Below are positions 25,946 through 33,945 of a stretch of DNA of 64,000 nucleotides, in pieces; the first letter of the stretch is position 1, and every line of letters begins with the position of its first letter. The stretch comes from JAFALK01 sp042701975. Its GTDB lineage: Bacteria > Pseudomonadota > Gammaproteobacteria > Burkholderiales > Burkholderiaceae_C. Under the pieces are notes generated by a model that did no database searches, was not told the origin of the DNA, and saw only the letters and a program-made list of their open reading frames with translations. The DNA lies in assembly GCA_042701975.1 (NCBI GenBank), contig CP170561.1, positions 2,046,001 to 2,110,000 on the forward strand, read 5' to 3'. Both the position numbers and the translations under genes were made by a program.

Positions 25946-28222
25946 ATGAACAAGCGAAAAGAAGTCCCGGGCATCCGACCCTATGGCGGCCCTGCCGGCG
26001 GATGGGGCGCCTTGCGCGCCACCGCCCAGGCCGTGCAGCAGCAGATGACGCTGACCGAAGCGCCCATCCTGCTGATGCGTACCAACCAGCCGGCTGGTTT
26101 TGACTGCCCGGGCTGCGCCTGGCCGGACAAGGAACACAAGTCCACCTTTCAGTTCTGCGAGAACGGCGCCAAGGCCGTGACCTGGGAGGCCACGAACAAG
26201 CGCGTCACGCCCGAGTTCTTCGCCCAGCACACGGTCACCGAGCTGCTGCAGCGCTCCGACTTCGAGCTGGAAAGCCTGGGCCGCCTGACGCACCCGATGG
26301 CCTATGACGCCGAGACGGACCGTTATCTGCCCGTCAAATGGGAGGCGGCCTTCGAGCGCATCGGCGAGCTGCTGCGCGGACTGGATTCGCCCGATCAGGC
26401 GGAGTTCTATGCCTCCGGCCGCGCCTCCAACGAGGTGGCTTTCCTGTATCAGGTGTTCGCCCGCGAGTTCGGCACGAACAACTTCCCCGACTGCTCGAAC
26501 ATGTGCCACGAGGCCACGAGCGTCGGGCTGCCGCAGTCGATCGGCATCGGCAAGGGCACGGTCTCGCTGGATGATTTCGAGCAGACCGAGCTGATCCTCT
26601 CCATCGGCCACAACCCGGGCACCAACCACCCGCGCATGATGGGCACGCTGCACGAGGCGGCCCGCCGCAAGGTGCCGATCATCGTCTTCAACCCGCTGCG
26701 CGAACGGGCGTTGGAGCGCTTTGCCGATCCGCAGAATGTCGTCGAGATGGCCAGCTATGGCTCGACGGGCATTGCCAGCAGCTACTACCAGGTCAAGGCC
26801 AGCGGCGATGCGGCGGCGCTCAAGGGCATCATGAAGGCGCTGCTGGCGCTGGATGCCGCTGGAGCCGGCTCGGGCGGTGTGATTGACCACGAGTTCATCG
26901 CCCAGCACACGCAGGGCTTCGAAGCCACCCGCGCCGATCTGGACGCCACGAGCTGGGCGGACATCGAGGCCGAGAGCGGCCTGAAGCGCGCCGAGCTGGA
27001 AACCGTGGCTGCGGCCTACGCCAAATCCAACGCGACCATCGTCGCCTACGGCATGGGCATCACCCAGCACAACCGCGGTACGGGCACGGTGCGGCTGATC
27101 GCCGACCTGCTGCTGATGCGCGGCAACTTCGGCAAGCCCGGCGCCGGTATCTGCCCGCTGCGCGGCCACTCCAATGTGCAGGGCAATCGCACGGTGGGCA
27201 TCTCGGAAAAGCCCACGGCGGCCTTCCTGGAACGCTTCGAGAGCGTGTTCGGCTTCAAGCCGCCGCAGCATCACGGCCACGACGCCGTGCAGGCCATGCA
27301 CGCCATCGAAGCCGGCACGGCCAAGGCGTTGCTGTGCCTGGGCGGCAACCTGGCCGTGGCGCTGCCGGACCCGGAGCGCTGCTATGCGGCGATGCGCAAG
27401 CTTGAGCTGAGCGTGCAGCTGGGCACCAAGCTCAACCGCTCGCACCTGCTCGTGGCGCGCGAGAGCTTCCTGCTGCCCGTGCTCGGCCGCACCGAGCTGG
27501 ACGTGCAGGGCGGCGAGATGCAGTCGATCACGGTCGAGGACTCGATGTCGATGGTGCACGCTTCAGCCGGGCGCTTGAAGCCGGCTTCGGAGCATCTGCG
27601 CTCCGAGGTGGCGATCGTCGCGGCCATCGCACGCGCCACGCTGCCAAGCAGCCGCATTGACTGGATGGGCCTGTCCACCGACAACGACGCGATCCGCGAG
27701 CTGATCGAGAAATCCATTCCGGGCTTCGACGATTACAACGAGCGCATCCGCGTGCCGGGCGGCTTCCGCCTGCCGCTGCCGCCGACAGAGCGCCGCTGGC
27801 CCACGCCCACGGGCAAGGCGCAGTTCTCGGTCTTTCCTGGCGTGCGTGCGCGCTACGAGCCCTGGGGCGAGCAGGCGCTGCGCCTGATCACGATCCGCAG
27901 CCACGACCAGTACAACACCACGATCTACGGACTGGACGACCGTTACCGCGGCGTCTTCGGCCGTCGCGACGTGCTGTTCATGAACGCGGCCGACCTGGCC
28001 GCGCGCGGGCTGGAACACGGCGACGTGGTCGACATCGTCACCGACGTGCCGGGCCGCACCCTGCAGCTGCCGGGCATCACCGTGATCGAGTACGACGTGG
28101 CTCCCGGCACGGTGGCGGCTTACTATCCCGAGGCGAACGTGCTGGCACCGCTGGACTACATCGACAAGGACAGCGGCACGCCGTCGTACAAGTCGATCCC
28201 GGTGCTCTTGAAGAAGCAATGA
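25946..28222 (+). CDS. FdhF/YdeP-family molybdopterin oxidoreductase
   Basis: The 758-residue protein matches the YdeP-like branch of formate-dehydrogenase alpha-type oxidoreductases. Features include the N-terminal GFDCPGCAWPDKEH, the MGD-binding NNFPDCSNMCHEATSVGLPQ, LSIGHNPGTNHPRMMG, GNFGKPGAGICPLRGHSNVQ, and the C-terminal cofactor domain (ITIRSHDQYNTTIYGLDDRY). It lacks the four-cysteine cluster motif of true formate dehydrogenases, as usual for this family. In other bacteria YdeP is tied to acid or stress resistance; the substrate is unknown. The ATG at 25946 starts MNKRKEVPGIRPYGG. Confidence 0.9.
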   Translation: MNKRKEVPGIRPYGGPAGGWGALRATAQAVQQQMTLTEAPILLMRTNQPAGFDCPGCAWPDKEHKSTFQFCENGAKAVTWEATNKRVTPEFFAQHTVTELLQRSDFELESLGRLTHPMAYDAETDRYLPVKWEAAFERIGELLRGLDSPDQAEFYASGRASNEVAFLYQVFAREFGTNNFPDCSNMCHEATSVGLPQSIGIGKGTVSLDDFEQTELILSIGHNPGTNHPRMMGTLHEAARRKVPIIVFNPLRERALERFADPQNVVEMASYGSTGIASSYYQVKASGDAAALKGIMKALLALDAAGAGSGGVIDHEFIAQHTQGFEATRADLDATSWADIEAESGLKRAELETVAAAYAKSNATIVAYGMGITQHNRGTGTVRLIADLLLMRGNFGKPGAGICPLRGHSNVQGNRTVGISEKPTAAFLERFESVFGFKPPQHHGHDAVQAMHAIEAGTAKALLCLGGNLAVALPDPERCYAAMRKLELSVQLGTKLNRSHLLVARESFLLPVLGRTELDVQGGEMQSITVEDSMSMVHASAGRLKPASEHLRSEVAIVAAIARATLPSSRIDWMGLSTDNDAIRELIEKSIPGFDDYNERIRVPGGFRLPLPPTERRWPTPTGKAQFSVFPGVRARYEPWGEQALRLITIRSHDQYNTTIYGLDDRYRGVFGRRDVLFMNAADLAARGLEHGDVVDIVTDVPGRTLQLPGITVIEYDVAPGTVAAYYPEANVLAPLDYIDKDSGTPSYKSIPVLLKKQ

Positions 28223-29127
28223 TCGTCCGCCCCAAGCAGAGCTGGTTGCGCCTCCTCTTCGTGTGGAAGGGATCGGTGCTGCAGTCCATCATTCCGCAGC
28301 TCGCCTTCATGACGGTGGTGAGCTGCGTGGCGGTGGCCACGCACGGGCGTGTGTTCGGCGAGAAGATCCCCCTCAACACAACGCTGCTGACGCTGTTCGG
28401 CCTGACGCTGGCGATCTTCCTGGGCTTTCGCAACACGGCCAGCTACCAGCGCTTCGATGAGGCGCGGCATCTGTGGGGGCAGCTGCTGATCTCAGCTCGT
28501 GCGCTGAGCTCGCAGGCGCTGTGCTACTTGCCGAAGGAAGAAGCGCAGGCGGTGGCGGACGAGGTCGTGGCCGTGGTTTATGCACTCAAGCACGAGCTGC
28601 GGCAGAGCGATCCGACGGCGGATCTGGAGCGCCTGCTGGGCGCGCAGCGGACGCGCGCGCTGATGAGCCGCAGCGAGTGGGCACCGGTGCTCCTGCATCA
28701 ACTGCGCCAACGCCTGGCCGAGCACAACAGCGCGGGTCAGATCTCGGACACGCGCTTCTGGACACTGGACGCGCAGCTGGCTGAACTGGGCCGCGCCGTG
28801 GGTGGCTGCGAGCGCATCGCCTCCACGCCGATTCCCTTCGCTTACGGCGTTCTGCTGCACCGCACGGTCTACACCTATTGCGTGCTGCTGCCCTTCGGCC
28901 TGGTGGACGCGGCCGAGGTGTTCACGCCGCTGCTGTGCGTGTTTCTGTCCTACACCCTGATCGCGCTGGAGGCCATCGCCAATGAGGTGTCCGAGCCGTT
29001 CGGGCTGACGCCGCATGCGCTGGCGCTGGACGCGATGAGCCGCAACATCGAGCGTTCGGTCTTCGAGCTGTGCGGCCGCGAGCTGCCGCCGGCGGTCGAG
29101 CCGGGTTCGGCCTACCAGCTCACCTGA
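28219..29127 (+). CDS. Bestrophin-like membrane channel (UPF0187)
   Basis: The 302-residue protein shows the family opening MIVRPKQSWLRLLFVWKGSV, the pore-region ALSLFG-like segment (LNTTLLTLFGLTLAIFLGFR) with NTASYQRFDEARHLWGQL right after, and the late PFGLVDAAEVFTPLLCVFLS. Bacterial bestrophins form pentameric ion channels. It overlaps the oxidoreductase stop by four bases (ATGA), so both are translated together. Why a channel is coupled to a YdeP-like enzyme is not known. Confidence 0.88.
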   Translation: MIVRPKQSWLRLLFVWKGSVLQSIIPQLAFMTVVSCVAVATHGRVFGEKIPLNTTLLTLFGLTLAIFLGFRNTASYQRFDEARHLWGQLLISARALSSQALCYLPKEEAQAVADEVVAVVYALKHELRQSDPTADLERLLGAQRTRALMSRSEWAPVLLHQLRQRLAEHNSAGQISDTRFWTLDAQLAELGRAVGGCERIASTPIPFAYGVLLHRTVYTYCVLLPFGLVDAAEVFTPLLCVFLSYTLIALEAIANEVSEPFGLTPHALALDAMSRNIERSVFELCGRELPPAVEPGSAYQLT

Positions 29128-29148
29128 GTTGACGGGGCTTGGATCGGG

Positions 29149-31056
29149 ATGCGAGCATCAGACATGCTTGGCTTCTTCGAACGACTGGCTGACGAATTTG
29201 CAAAGCGCTTCGCCGGCTTGGCGAGCCGCCTGCCCAGTCGTATCGGCGGCTGGATCGTGCTGGGCACGCTGGTCGTGGCGGCGGTGCTGGTGCTGGCCAC
29301 CATGCTCAACCTGCGGACCAGCCGCGAGGAGGAGATCGACCACATCCGTGAGGCCGCCGACAACCTGGCCAATGGCCTGAGCGTGGAGGTGGCGGCAGAG
29401 GTGCGGCTGGTGGACAACTCGCTCGCCACCATCACATCGCGTTATGCCAACGCCCCCGACGCGGCTGCGCGCGAACGCGTGCTGGCCGAGGCGCTGCGCG
29501 AACAGGCAGCGCTCCTGCCCTTTGCCAACGCGCTGCGCGTGGCGAACGAAAAGGGCCAGGTGACCGCGGGTCTGGCGCTGGGCGAGGAGGCTTTCTCAAT
29601 CAGCGATCGCGCCTACTTCCGCCAGGCACGCGAAGGCGGCGGCACCGTGATGTCCGAGCCCATCTTCAGCCGCGCCATCAAGGACTGGTGCATCATCGTC
29701 GCGCGACCTCTGGTCACGCAGAAGGGGGAGTTCCGCGGCATGGTCTACGCAGTGCTGGCCAGCTCGCACTTCCATGCGTTGTTCGCCAAGCTGGCGATGG
29801 GCCACGACGGCTCGATCACGCTGCGCTCGGACGAGATGCGCCTGGTGGCGCGCTTTGCGGCTTCGGCGCCCACGGCCTCTTACGGGCTCGGCAGCTCGGA
29901 CGTCTCGGCCGCGCTGGAACGCCAGCTGGCGCTGAACCGCGAGCAGGGCTGGTACATCACCAAGACGCCGATGGACGGGATCGAGCGGCTGTTCGCCTAC
30001 CGGCATGTGCCGGCCTATCCGCTGACTGTGTTCGTGGGCCTGAGCACGCAGACCTACCTGTCGCACTGGCGGGCCGACGAGCGTCGCCAGTGGTTCTTCA
30101 CCGCTGCCGTCATCCTGATGGTGGCCAGCGGCTTTGCCTACGTGCTGCTGCAGCACCGGCGTCTGCTGTCCGCCAATGCCTACACGACCCGCCTGGCGCG
30201 CGAGCAGCAACTGGTGCTGGACAACGACATGGTTGGCATCATCCGCGTGCAGGACCGTCGTGTGGTCTGGGCCAATCGCGCGGTGAGCCGGCTGCTTGGC
30301 CATGCAAACGTGGTGGGCCAATCGACGCGCGTCATCTACCCGGACGACGCCACCTTCGAGATGGTCGGCCAGCTCGGCTACCAGGCGCTGGCGCTGGACG
30401 GGCGCTTCCGCACTCAGCTCAAATTGCGTCGGGGCGACGGCAGCGATATTTGGGTGGATCTCAGCGGCGCTGCGCTGAGCGTGGAGGAGTCGGTCTGGAT
30501 GATCGTCGACATCGACCAGCTCAAGCACAGCGAGGAAGACGCGCAGTACATGGCGCTGCACGACCCGCTTACGGGCCTGGCCAACCGCCGCCTGTTCGAG
30601 GAGCTGCTGCGACAGGCGCTGGCGCAGGCGCGCCGGCATGGTGGTGGGCTGGGCGTGTGCTACATGGACCTGGACGGCTTCAAGCCCATCAACGACACGC
30701 ATGGCCACGACGCCGGCGACGCCGTGCTGCGCGAGATCGGCGCGCGCCTGCGCCGCGAGCTGCGCAGCAACGATTCGGTGGCGCGGCTCGGCGGCGACGA
30801 GTTCGCCTGGCTGCTCAGCGATGTGCACAACGAGGCCGACGCGATGAAGGCGCTGGAGCGCTGCCTGCGCGCCGTCTCGCAGCCGATCGCGTTGGACAGC
30901 GGGCAGTCGGTCAGCGTCGGCGCGAGCATCGGCCTGGTGATGAGCAACGAGCACCGGCAGGAGTTCGCGCAGTTGCTGGCCGAGGCCGACGAGGCCATGT
31001 ACGCCGCCAAGCGCGGCGGGCGAGGGCGGATCGAGTCGCGATCGGCTGATCGCTGA
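29149..31056 (+). CDS. Diguanylate cyclase with dCACHE-like sensor and PAS domain
   Basis: The 635-residue protein has a membrane segment (about residues 30-52), a periplasmic CACHE-like sensor to about residue 315, a second membrane segment (WFFTAAVILMVASGFAYVLL), a PAS domain (about 365-460) and a GGDEF domain. The active site GGDEF is canonical at 548-552, and the allosteric I-site R539xxD542 (RSND) lies five residues before it. It should make cyclic di-GMP from GTP under product inhibition. ATG 29149 or 29164 may be the start. Confidence 0.93.
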   Translation: MRASDMLGFFERLADEFAKRFAGLASRLPSRIGGWIVLGTLVVAAVLVLATMLNLRTSREEEIDHIREAADNLANGLSVEVAAEVRLVDNSLATITSRYANAPDAAARERVLAEALREQAALLPFANALRVANEKGQVTAGLALGEEAFSISDRAYFRQAREGGGTVMSEPIFSRAIKDWCIIVARPLVTQKGEFRGMVYAVLASSHFHALFAKLAMGHDGSITLRSDEMRLVARFAASAPTASYGLGSSDVSAALERQLALNREQGWYITKTPMDGIERLFAYRHVPAYPLTVFVGLSTQTYLSHWRADERRQWFFTAAVILMVASGFAYVLLQHRRLLSANAYTTRLAREQQLVLDNDMVGIIRVQDRRVVWANRAVSRLLGHANVVGQSTRVIYPDDATFEMVGQLGYQALALDGRFRTQLKLRRGDGSDIWVDLSGAALSVEESVWMIVDIDQLKHSEEDAQYMALHDPLTGLANRRLFEELLRQALAQARRHGGGLGVCYMDLDGFKPINDTHGHDAGDAVLREIGARLRRELRSNDSVARLGGDEFAWLLSDVHNEADAMKALERCLRAVSQPIALDSGQSVSVGASIGLVMSNEHRQEFAQLLAEADEAMYAAKRGGRGRIESRSADR

Positions 31057-31067
31057 TATCTGATCGA

Positions 31068-32495
31068 TCAGCGCGCGCAGTTCGTCGCGATCTTGCCGAC
31101 CGTGATCACCGCCCGTTCGATCTCGTGCGACCACGGGCTGCTGTAGTTCAGCCGGATGAAGTGCTGATAGCGGCTGGAGACCGAGAACATCGTGCCGGGC
31201 CCGACCGTGATGCCGCGCTCCAGCGCCTCTTGATAGAGCTTGAGCGCATCGACCTGCGGCGCCAGCTCCACCCACAGCACATAGCCGCCCATCGGCTGGG
31301 AGACGCGCGTGCCTTCGGGGAAGAAGCGCAGCACGGTGTTGCGCATCAGGCTGGCCTGCTGAGCATAGGTCTTGCGCAGGCGGCGCAGGTGGCGCTCGTA
31401 GCCGTCCTGGCCGAGGAAACGGGCGATGGCGATCTGCTGCTGCGAGGGGGTGGCCAGCGTGTTGAGGAACTTGAGCTTCTCTACCGCGTCGCGGTAGCGG
31501 CCCGGCAGTGCCCAGCCGATGCGGCAGGCCGGGGCCAGCGACTTGGAGAAGGAAGCGCAGTGCAGCACCCGGCCTTCGGTGTCAAACGACTTGAGGCTGC
31601 TCGGGGGCGTCTCGCCGTAATAGAGCTCGTTGTAGACGCCGTTCTCGATCAGCGGTATGTCCAGCCGGCTGGCCAGCGCCACCAGCTCGCGCTTGCGCTC
31701 ATCGGGCATCTGAAAGCCCAGCGGATTCTGGAAATTGGGCATCACCATGCAGGCGGCCAGCGGTTGGACCTTGGCAACGGCCTCCAGCGCCGCGAGGTCG
31801 ATGCCCGTGATCGGGTCGGTCGGCACCTCGACGACCTTCATGCCCATGCGCTCGATGGCCATCAGCATGGCGTAGAAGGTGGGTGATTCCACCGCCACCA
31901 CGTCGCCCGGCCGGGCCACCGCCTGCAGGCACAGGTTGATGGCCTCGGTGGCGCCGAGCGTGATGATGATCTCGCCGGGATCGACGACCAGACCCTGGTC
32001 CAGGTAGCGCTTGGCCACGGCACGGATCAGCTGGGGGTGGCCCGGGGGCAGCGCATCGTTCAGGCCGGCCGTGCTTTCCTGGGCGGCCTCGAAGGCATAA
32101 CGGTTCAGTTTGTCGGAGGGAAAAGCGGCCTGGTCTGGATAGGGCGATCCCAGTGGTAACGCGTCATGCGAGGCGATGGAGCGCAGCGTGGTCAGGACCA
32201 GGCGGCTCACGTCCACCGGGGCTGAAACACCCAGGCCGGCCAGCGAAGGCGGGGCGTTGAGCAGGTCCACCGGCAGCTCGCCGCCGTCGCGCCAGCTCAC
32301 ATAAAAGCCCGATTGCGGCCGGCTCCGCACCAGACCGCGGCTTTCCAGCAACAGGTAGGCGCGCAGCACGGTGGTGATGCTGATCTGGCGCTGCTGGCTC
32401 GTCTGGCGCACCGATTGCAGCCGGTCGCCAAGGCGATACACACCACTGCGGATCTGGGCTTCGACGTCGTCAGCAAGCTTCTCGTAGAGTTTCAT
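31068..32495 (-). CDS. MocR-family regulator (GntR HTH fused to aminotransferase-like domain)
   Basis: The 475-residue protein has a GntR winged helix (residues 1-70: MKLYEKLADDVEAQIRSGVY, then ISITTVLRAYLLLESRGLVR) and a fold-type I aminotransferase domain. The PLP lysine is in HCASFSKSLAPACRIGWALP. MocR proteins sense PLP or amino compounds and control neighbouring genes. It is convergent with the cyclase gene and divergent from the cold-shock gene, so no target is obvious. The ATG at 32495 is the family start; the open frame continues upstream without homologous character. Confidence 0.92.
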   Translation of the reverse strand: MKLYEKLADDVEAQIRSGVYRLGDRLQSVRQTSQQRQISITTVLRAYLLLESRGLVRSRPQSGFYVSWRDGGELPVDLLNAPPSLAGLGVSAPVDVSRLVLTTLRSIASHDALPLGSPYPDQAAFPSDKLNRYAFEAAQESTAGLNDALPPGHPQLIRAVAKRYLDQGLVVDPGEIIITLGATEAINLCLQAVARPGDVVAVESPTFYAMLMAIERMGMKVVEVPTDPITGIDLAALEAVAKVQPLAACMVMPNFQNPLGFQMPDERKRELVALASRLDIPLIENGVYNELYYGETPPSSLKSFDTEGRVLHCASFSKSLAPACRIGWALPGRYRDAVEKLKFLNTLATPSQQQIAIARFLGQDGYERHLRRLRKTYAQQASLMRNTVLRFFPEGTRVSQPMGGYVLWVELAPQVDALKLYQEALERGITVGPGTMFSVSSRYQHFIRLNYSSPWSHEIERAVITVGKIATNCAR

Positions 32496-32735
32496 TCTTT
32501 GCGTATTCTGCGGTTTCGCCAGCAACGTGATACACTTCAGGCATAGATTCGCACAAGACCGTTCTTTCAAGGTCTTAACTGCAGCCCCGCCGGTCTCCCC
32601 AAAGACCCTATCTCGCGAGCGGCTCGCTTCAGCTTCACTTCCCCACTGATTGCTCTTGAGTGTTTCTGTCCCCCGCAGGCCGACGTGGCTCCGGGGTGTT
32701 CCCGCACATTTCATTTTTTAGAAAGAAGAAACACC

Positions 32736-32948
32736 ATGACCATCCAAACCGGCACCGTGAAGTGGTTCGACGACGGCAAGGGCTTCGGTTTCATCGCTCC
32801 CGCCGATGGCACCAAGGACCTGTTCGCCCACCACAGCGAAATCCGTAACAACGGCGGCTTCCGCACCCTCGCCGAAGGCGCGACGGTGGAATTCGAAGTC
32901 AAGGACGGCCCCAAGGGTCCCCAGGCTTCGAACATTCGCCAGGTGTAA
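32736..32948 (+). CDS. Cold-shock domain protein (CspA family)
   Basis: The 70-residue single cold-shock domain has RNP1 as KGFGFI and RNP2 as DLFAHH, starting MTIQTGTVKWFDDGKGFGFI. It binds single-stranded nucleic acid and acts as an RNA chaperone. About 240 bases separate it from the divergent regulator, consistent with the long 5' leader usual for csp genes; a GAAAGAAGAA purine run precedes the ATG. A TGAGGC/GCCTCA hairpin (32959-32974) follows the stop. Confidence 0.95.
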   Translation: MTIQTGTVKWFDDGKGFGFIAPADGTKDLFAHHSEIRNNGGFRTLAEGATVEFEVKDGPKGPQASNIRQV

Positions 32949-33073
32949 GCGAACGCACTGAGGCTGACGCCTCAAGGCCGTGCGGGGGGCGGCTAGACCT
33001 TGTGTCCATTTCCCCCCGACCCAAACCGCGCCAAGACGGTACATCCGATCAAGGCGCACACCTCAATAAGATC

Positions 33074-33289
33074 ATGCAAATTAAAAGCATTGAGGTGGGG
33101 CGTTTCCTTGTCTCACCCATGACCAACCCCGACACTGACGGTCAATACGTCGCGTCGGTTTCCATCCGCTCCGGCAAGGGCATGGCCAGCGTGGATCGCG
33201 TGTTGCGATTCACGCCGCTGTTTTCCAGCCGGCGCGCCGCGCTGCGCTACGCCACGGTCGAAGGCCGGGCCTGGGCGATGCGGCACTGA
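33074..33289 (+). CDS. Small protein of unknown function between csp and infA
   Basis: The 71-residue product MQIKSIEVGRFLVSPMTNPD contains SVSIRSGKGMASVDRVLRFT and ends AALRYATVEGRAWAMRH. It is basic and soluble. No strong ribosome site is seen before ATG 33074, and the open frame extends upstream to 33002. I recall similar proteins next to cold-shock genes in Burkholderiales, with no known function. Position between a cold-shock gene and an IF-1 gene suggests a shared role in translation at low temperature (inference). Confidence 0.65.
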   Translation: MQIKSIEVGRFLVSPMTNPDTDGQYVASVSIRSGKGMASVDRVLRFTPLFSSRRAALRYATVEGRAWAMRH

Positions 33290-33319
33290 CTGAATCAACC
33301 CACTCAGGAGAGCCCCACG

Positions 33320-33556
33320 ATGGCGAAGGAAGAACTGATCGAGATGCGCGGCGTCGTGAACGAAGTCCTGCCTGACTCGCGTTTCCGCGTGCGACTGGAC
33401 AACGGGCACGAAGTCATTGCCTACACCGGCGGCAAGATGCGCAAGCATCACATCCGCATCCTGGCGGGCGATGCCGTCACGCTGGAACTGTCGGCTTACG
33501 ACCTGACCAAGGGCCGGATCACCTTCCGGCACCTGGAGCGGCGCGGTCCGATGTAA
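33320..33556 (+). CDS. infA: Translation initiation factor IF-1, extra copy
   Basis: The 78-residue S1-type OB-fold protein starts MAKEELIEMRGVVNEVLPDS and contains GGKMRKHHIRILAGDAV and YDLTKGRITFRHLERRGPM. It is longer at its C-terminus than the 72-residue IF-1 of the ribosomal protein operon. Many betaproteobacteria carry such a second copy outside that operon. AGGAG lies 11 bases before the ATG. A strong terminator follows. Confidence 0.94.
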   Translation: MAKEELIEMRGVVNEVLPDSRFRVRLDNGHEVIAYTGGKMRKHHIRILAGDAVTLELSAYDLTKGRITFRHLERRGPM

Positions 33557-33562
33557 ACAAGT

Positions 33563-33585
33563 AGAGGCCCCTCGGGGCCTCTCTT
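33563..33585 (+). terminator. Intrinsic terminator after infA
   Basis: AGAGGCCCC (33563-33571) pairs with GGGGCCTCT (33574-33582) with a short loop and is followed by TCTT. It separates the cold-shock group from the next unit. Confidence 0.75.
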
Positions 33586-33622
33586 CATTGGTGGGTCCTC
33601 CACGGGTCCCCTCCCTTGTGGA

Positions 33623-33680
33623 TTGAATCGCCTCCCTGGACGCCTATAACTGATGCAGGGCCTCAAAGCGTTGGGGCCCT
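33623..33680 (+). promoter_or_regulatory. Predicted promoter and 5' hairpin of the 77-residue gene
   Basis: TTGAAT (33623-33628) and TATAAC (33645-33650) are 16 bases apart. The predicted start near 33657 coincides with the first base of a 10-base-pair hairpin, AGGGCCTCAA (33657-33666) with TTGGGGCCCT (33671-33680), loop AGCG. The transcript would begin with this stem, which may protect its 5' end. Confidence 0.55.
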
Positions 33681-33711
33681 CGTTGTGCGTCAGCCTACAG
33701 GGAGAAACAAC

Positions 33712-33945
33712 ATGTCCAATGACACTCGCAGCGCATTCCAACAGCAGTTGGTCGAAGCGCTCGTCGAAAGCAAGGCGTTCAATATCGCGGCGCTGGGCTC
33801 CACGCTTTCCAAGTTCGGAGAGCGCGCGGCACTGCACGGCGAATCGATCGCCGTCATCATCAACAAGCATTCGATATGGGCCTGCGGTAATCCGGGGCCG
33901 GATCTGAACATCCTGCAAGGAGGCGGCCCGACGACGGGGCCGTGA
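33712..33945 (+). CDS. Small protein of unknown function, coupled to a 427-residue protein
   Basis: The 77-residue product MSNDTRSAFQQQLVEALVES has a GGGAG ribosome site eight bases before the ATG and its own predicted promoter. The first half is helical (FQQQLVEALVESKAFNIAAL, then STLSKFGERAALHG). The second is a short hydrophobic strand (SIAVIINKHSIWACG) and a Gly/Pro-rich tail, NPGPDLNILQGGGPTTGP, with a single cysteine. The leader-plus-tail look recalls precursor peptides, but no modification enzyme of a known class is present. It overlaps the next gene by four bases (GTGA). Confidence 0.7.
   Translation: MSNDTRSAFQQQLVEALVESKAFNIAALGSTLSKFGERAALHGESIAVIINKHSIWACGNPGPDLNILQGGGPTTGP

Noticed and set aside
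33712..33945. Assigning the 77-residue protein to the nitrile-hydratase-like leader peptide (NHLP) class
   Set aside because: The helical start is suggestive, but the class motif and a known modifying enzyme are missing.
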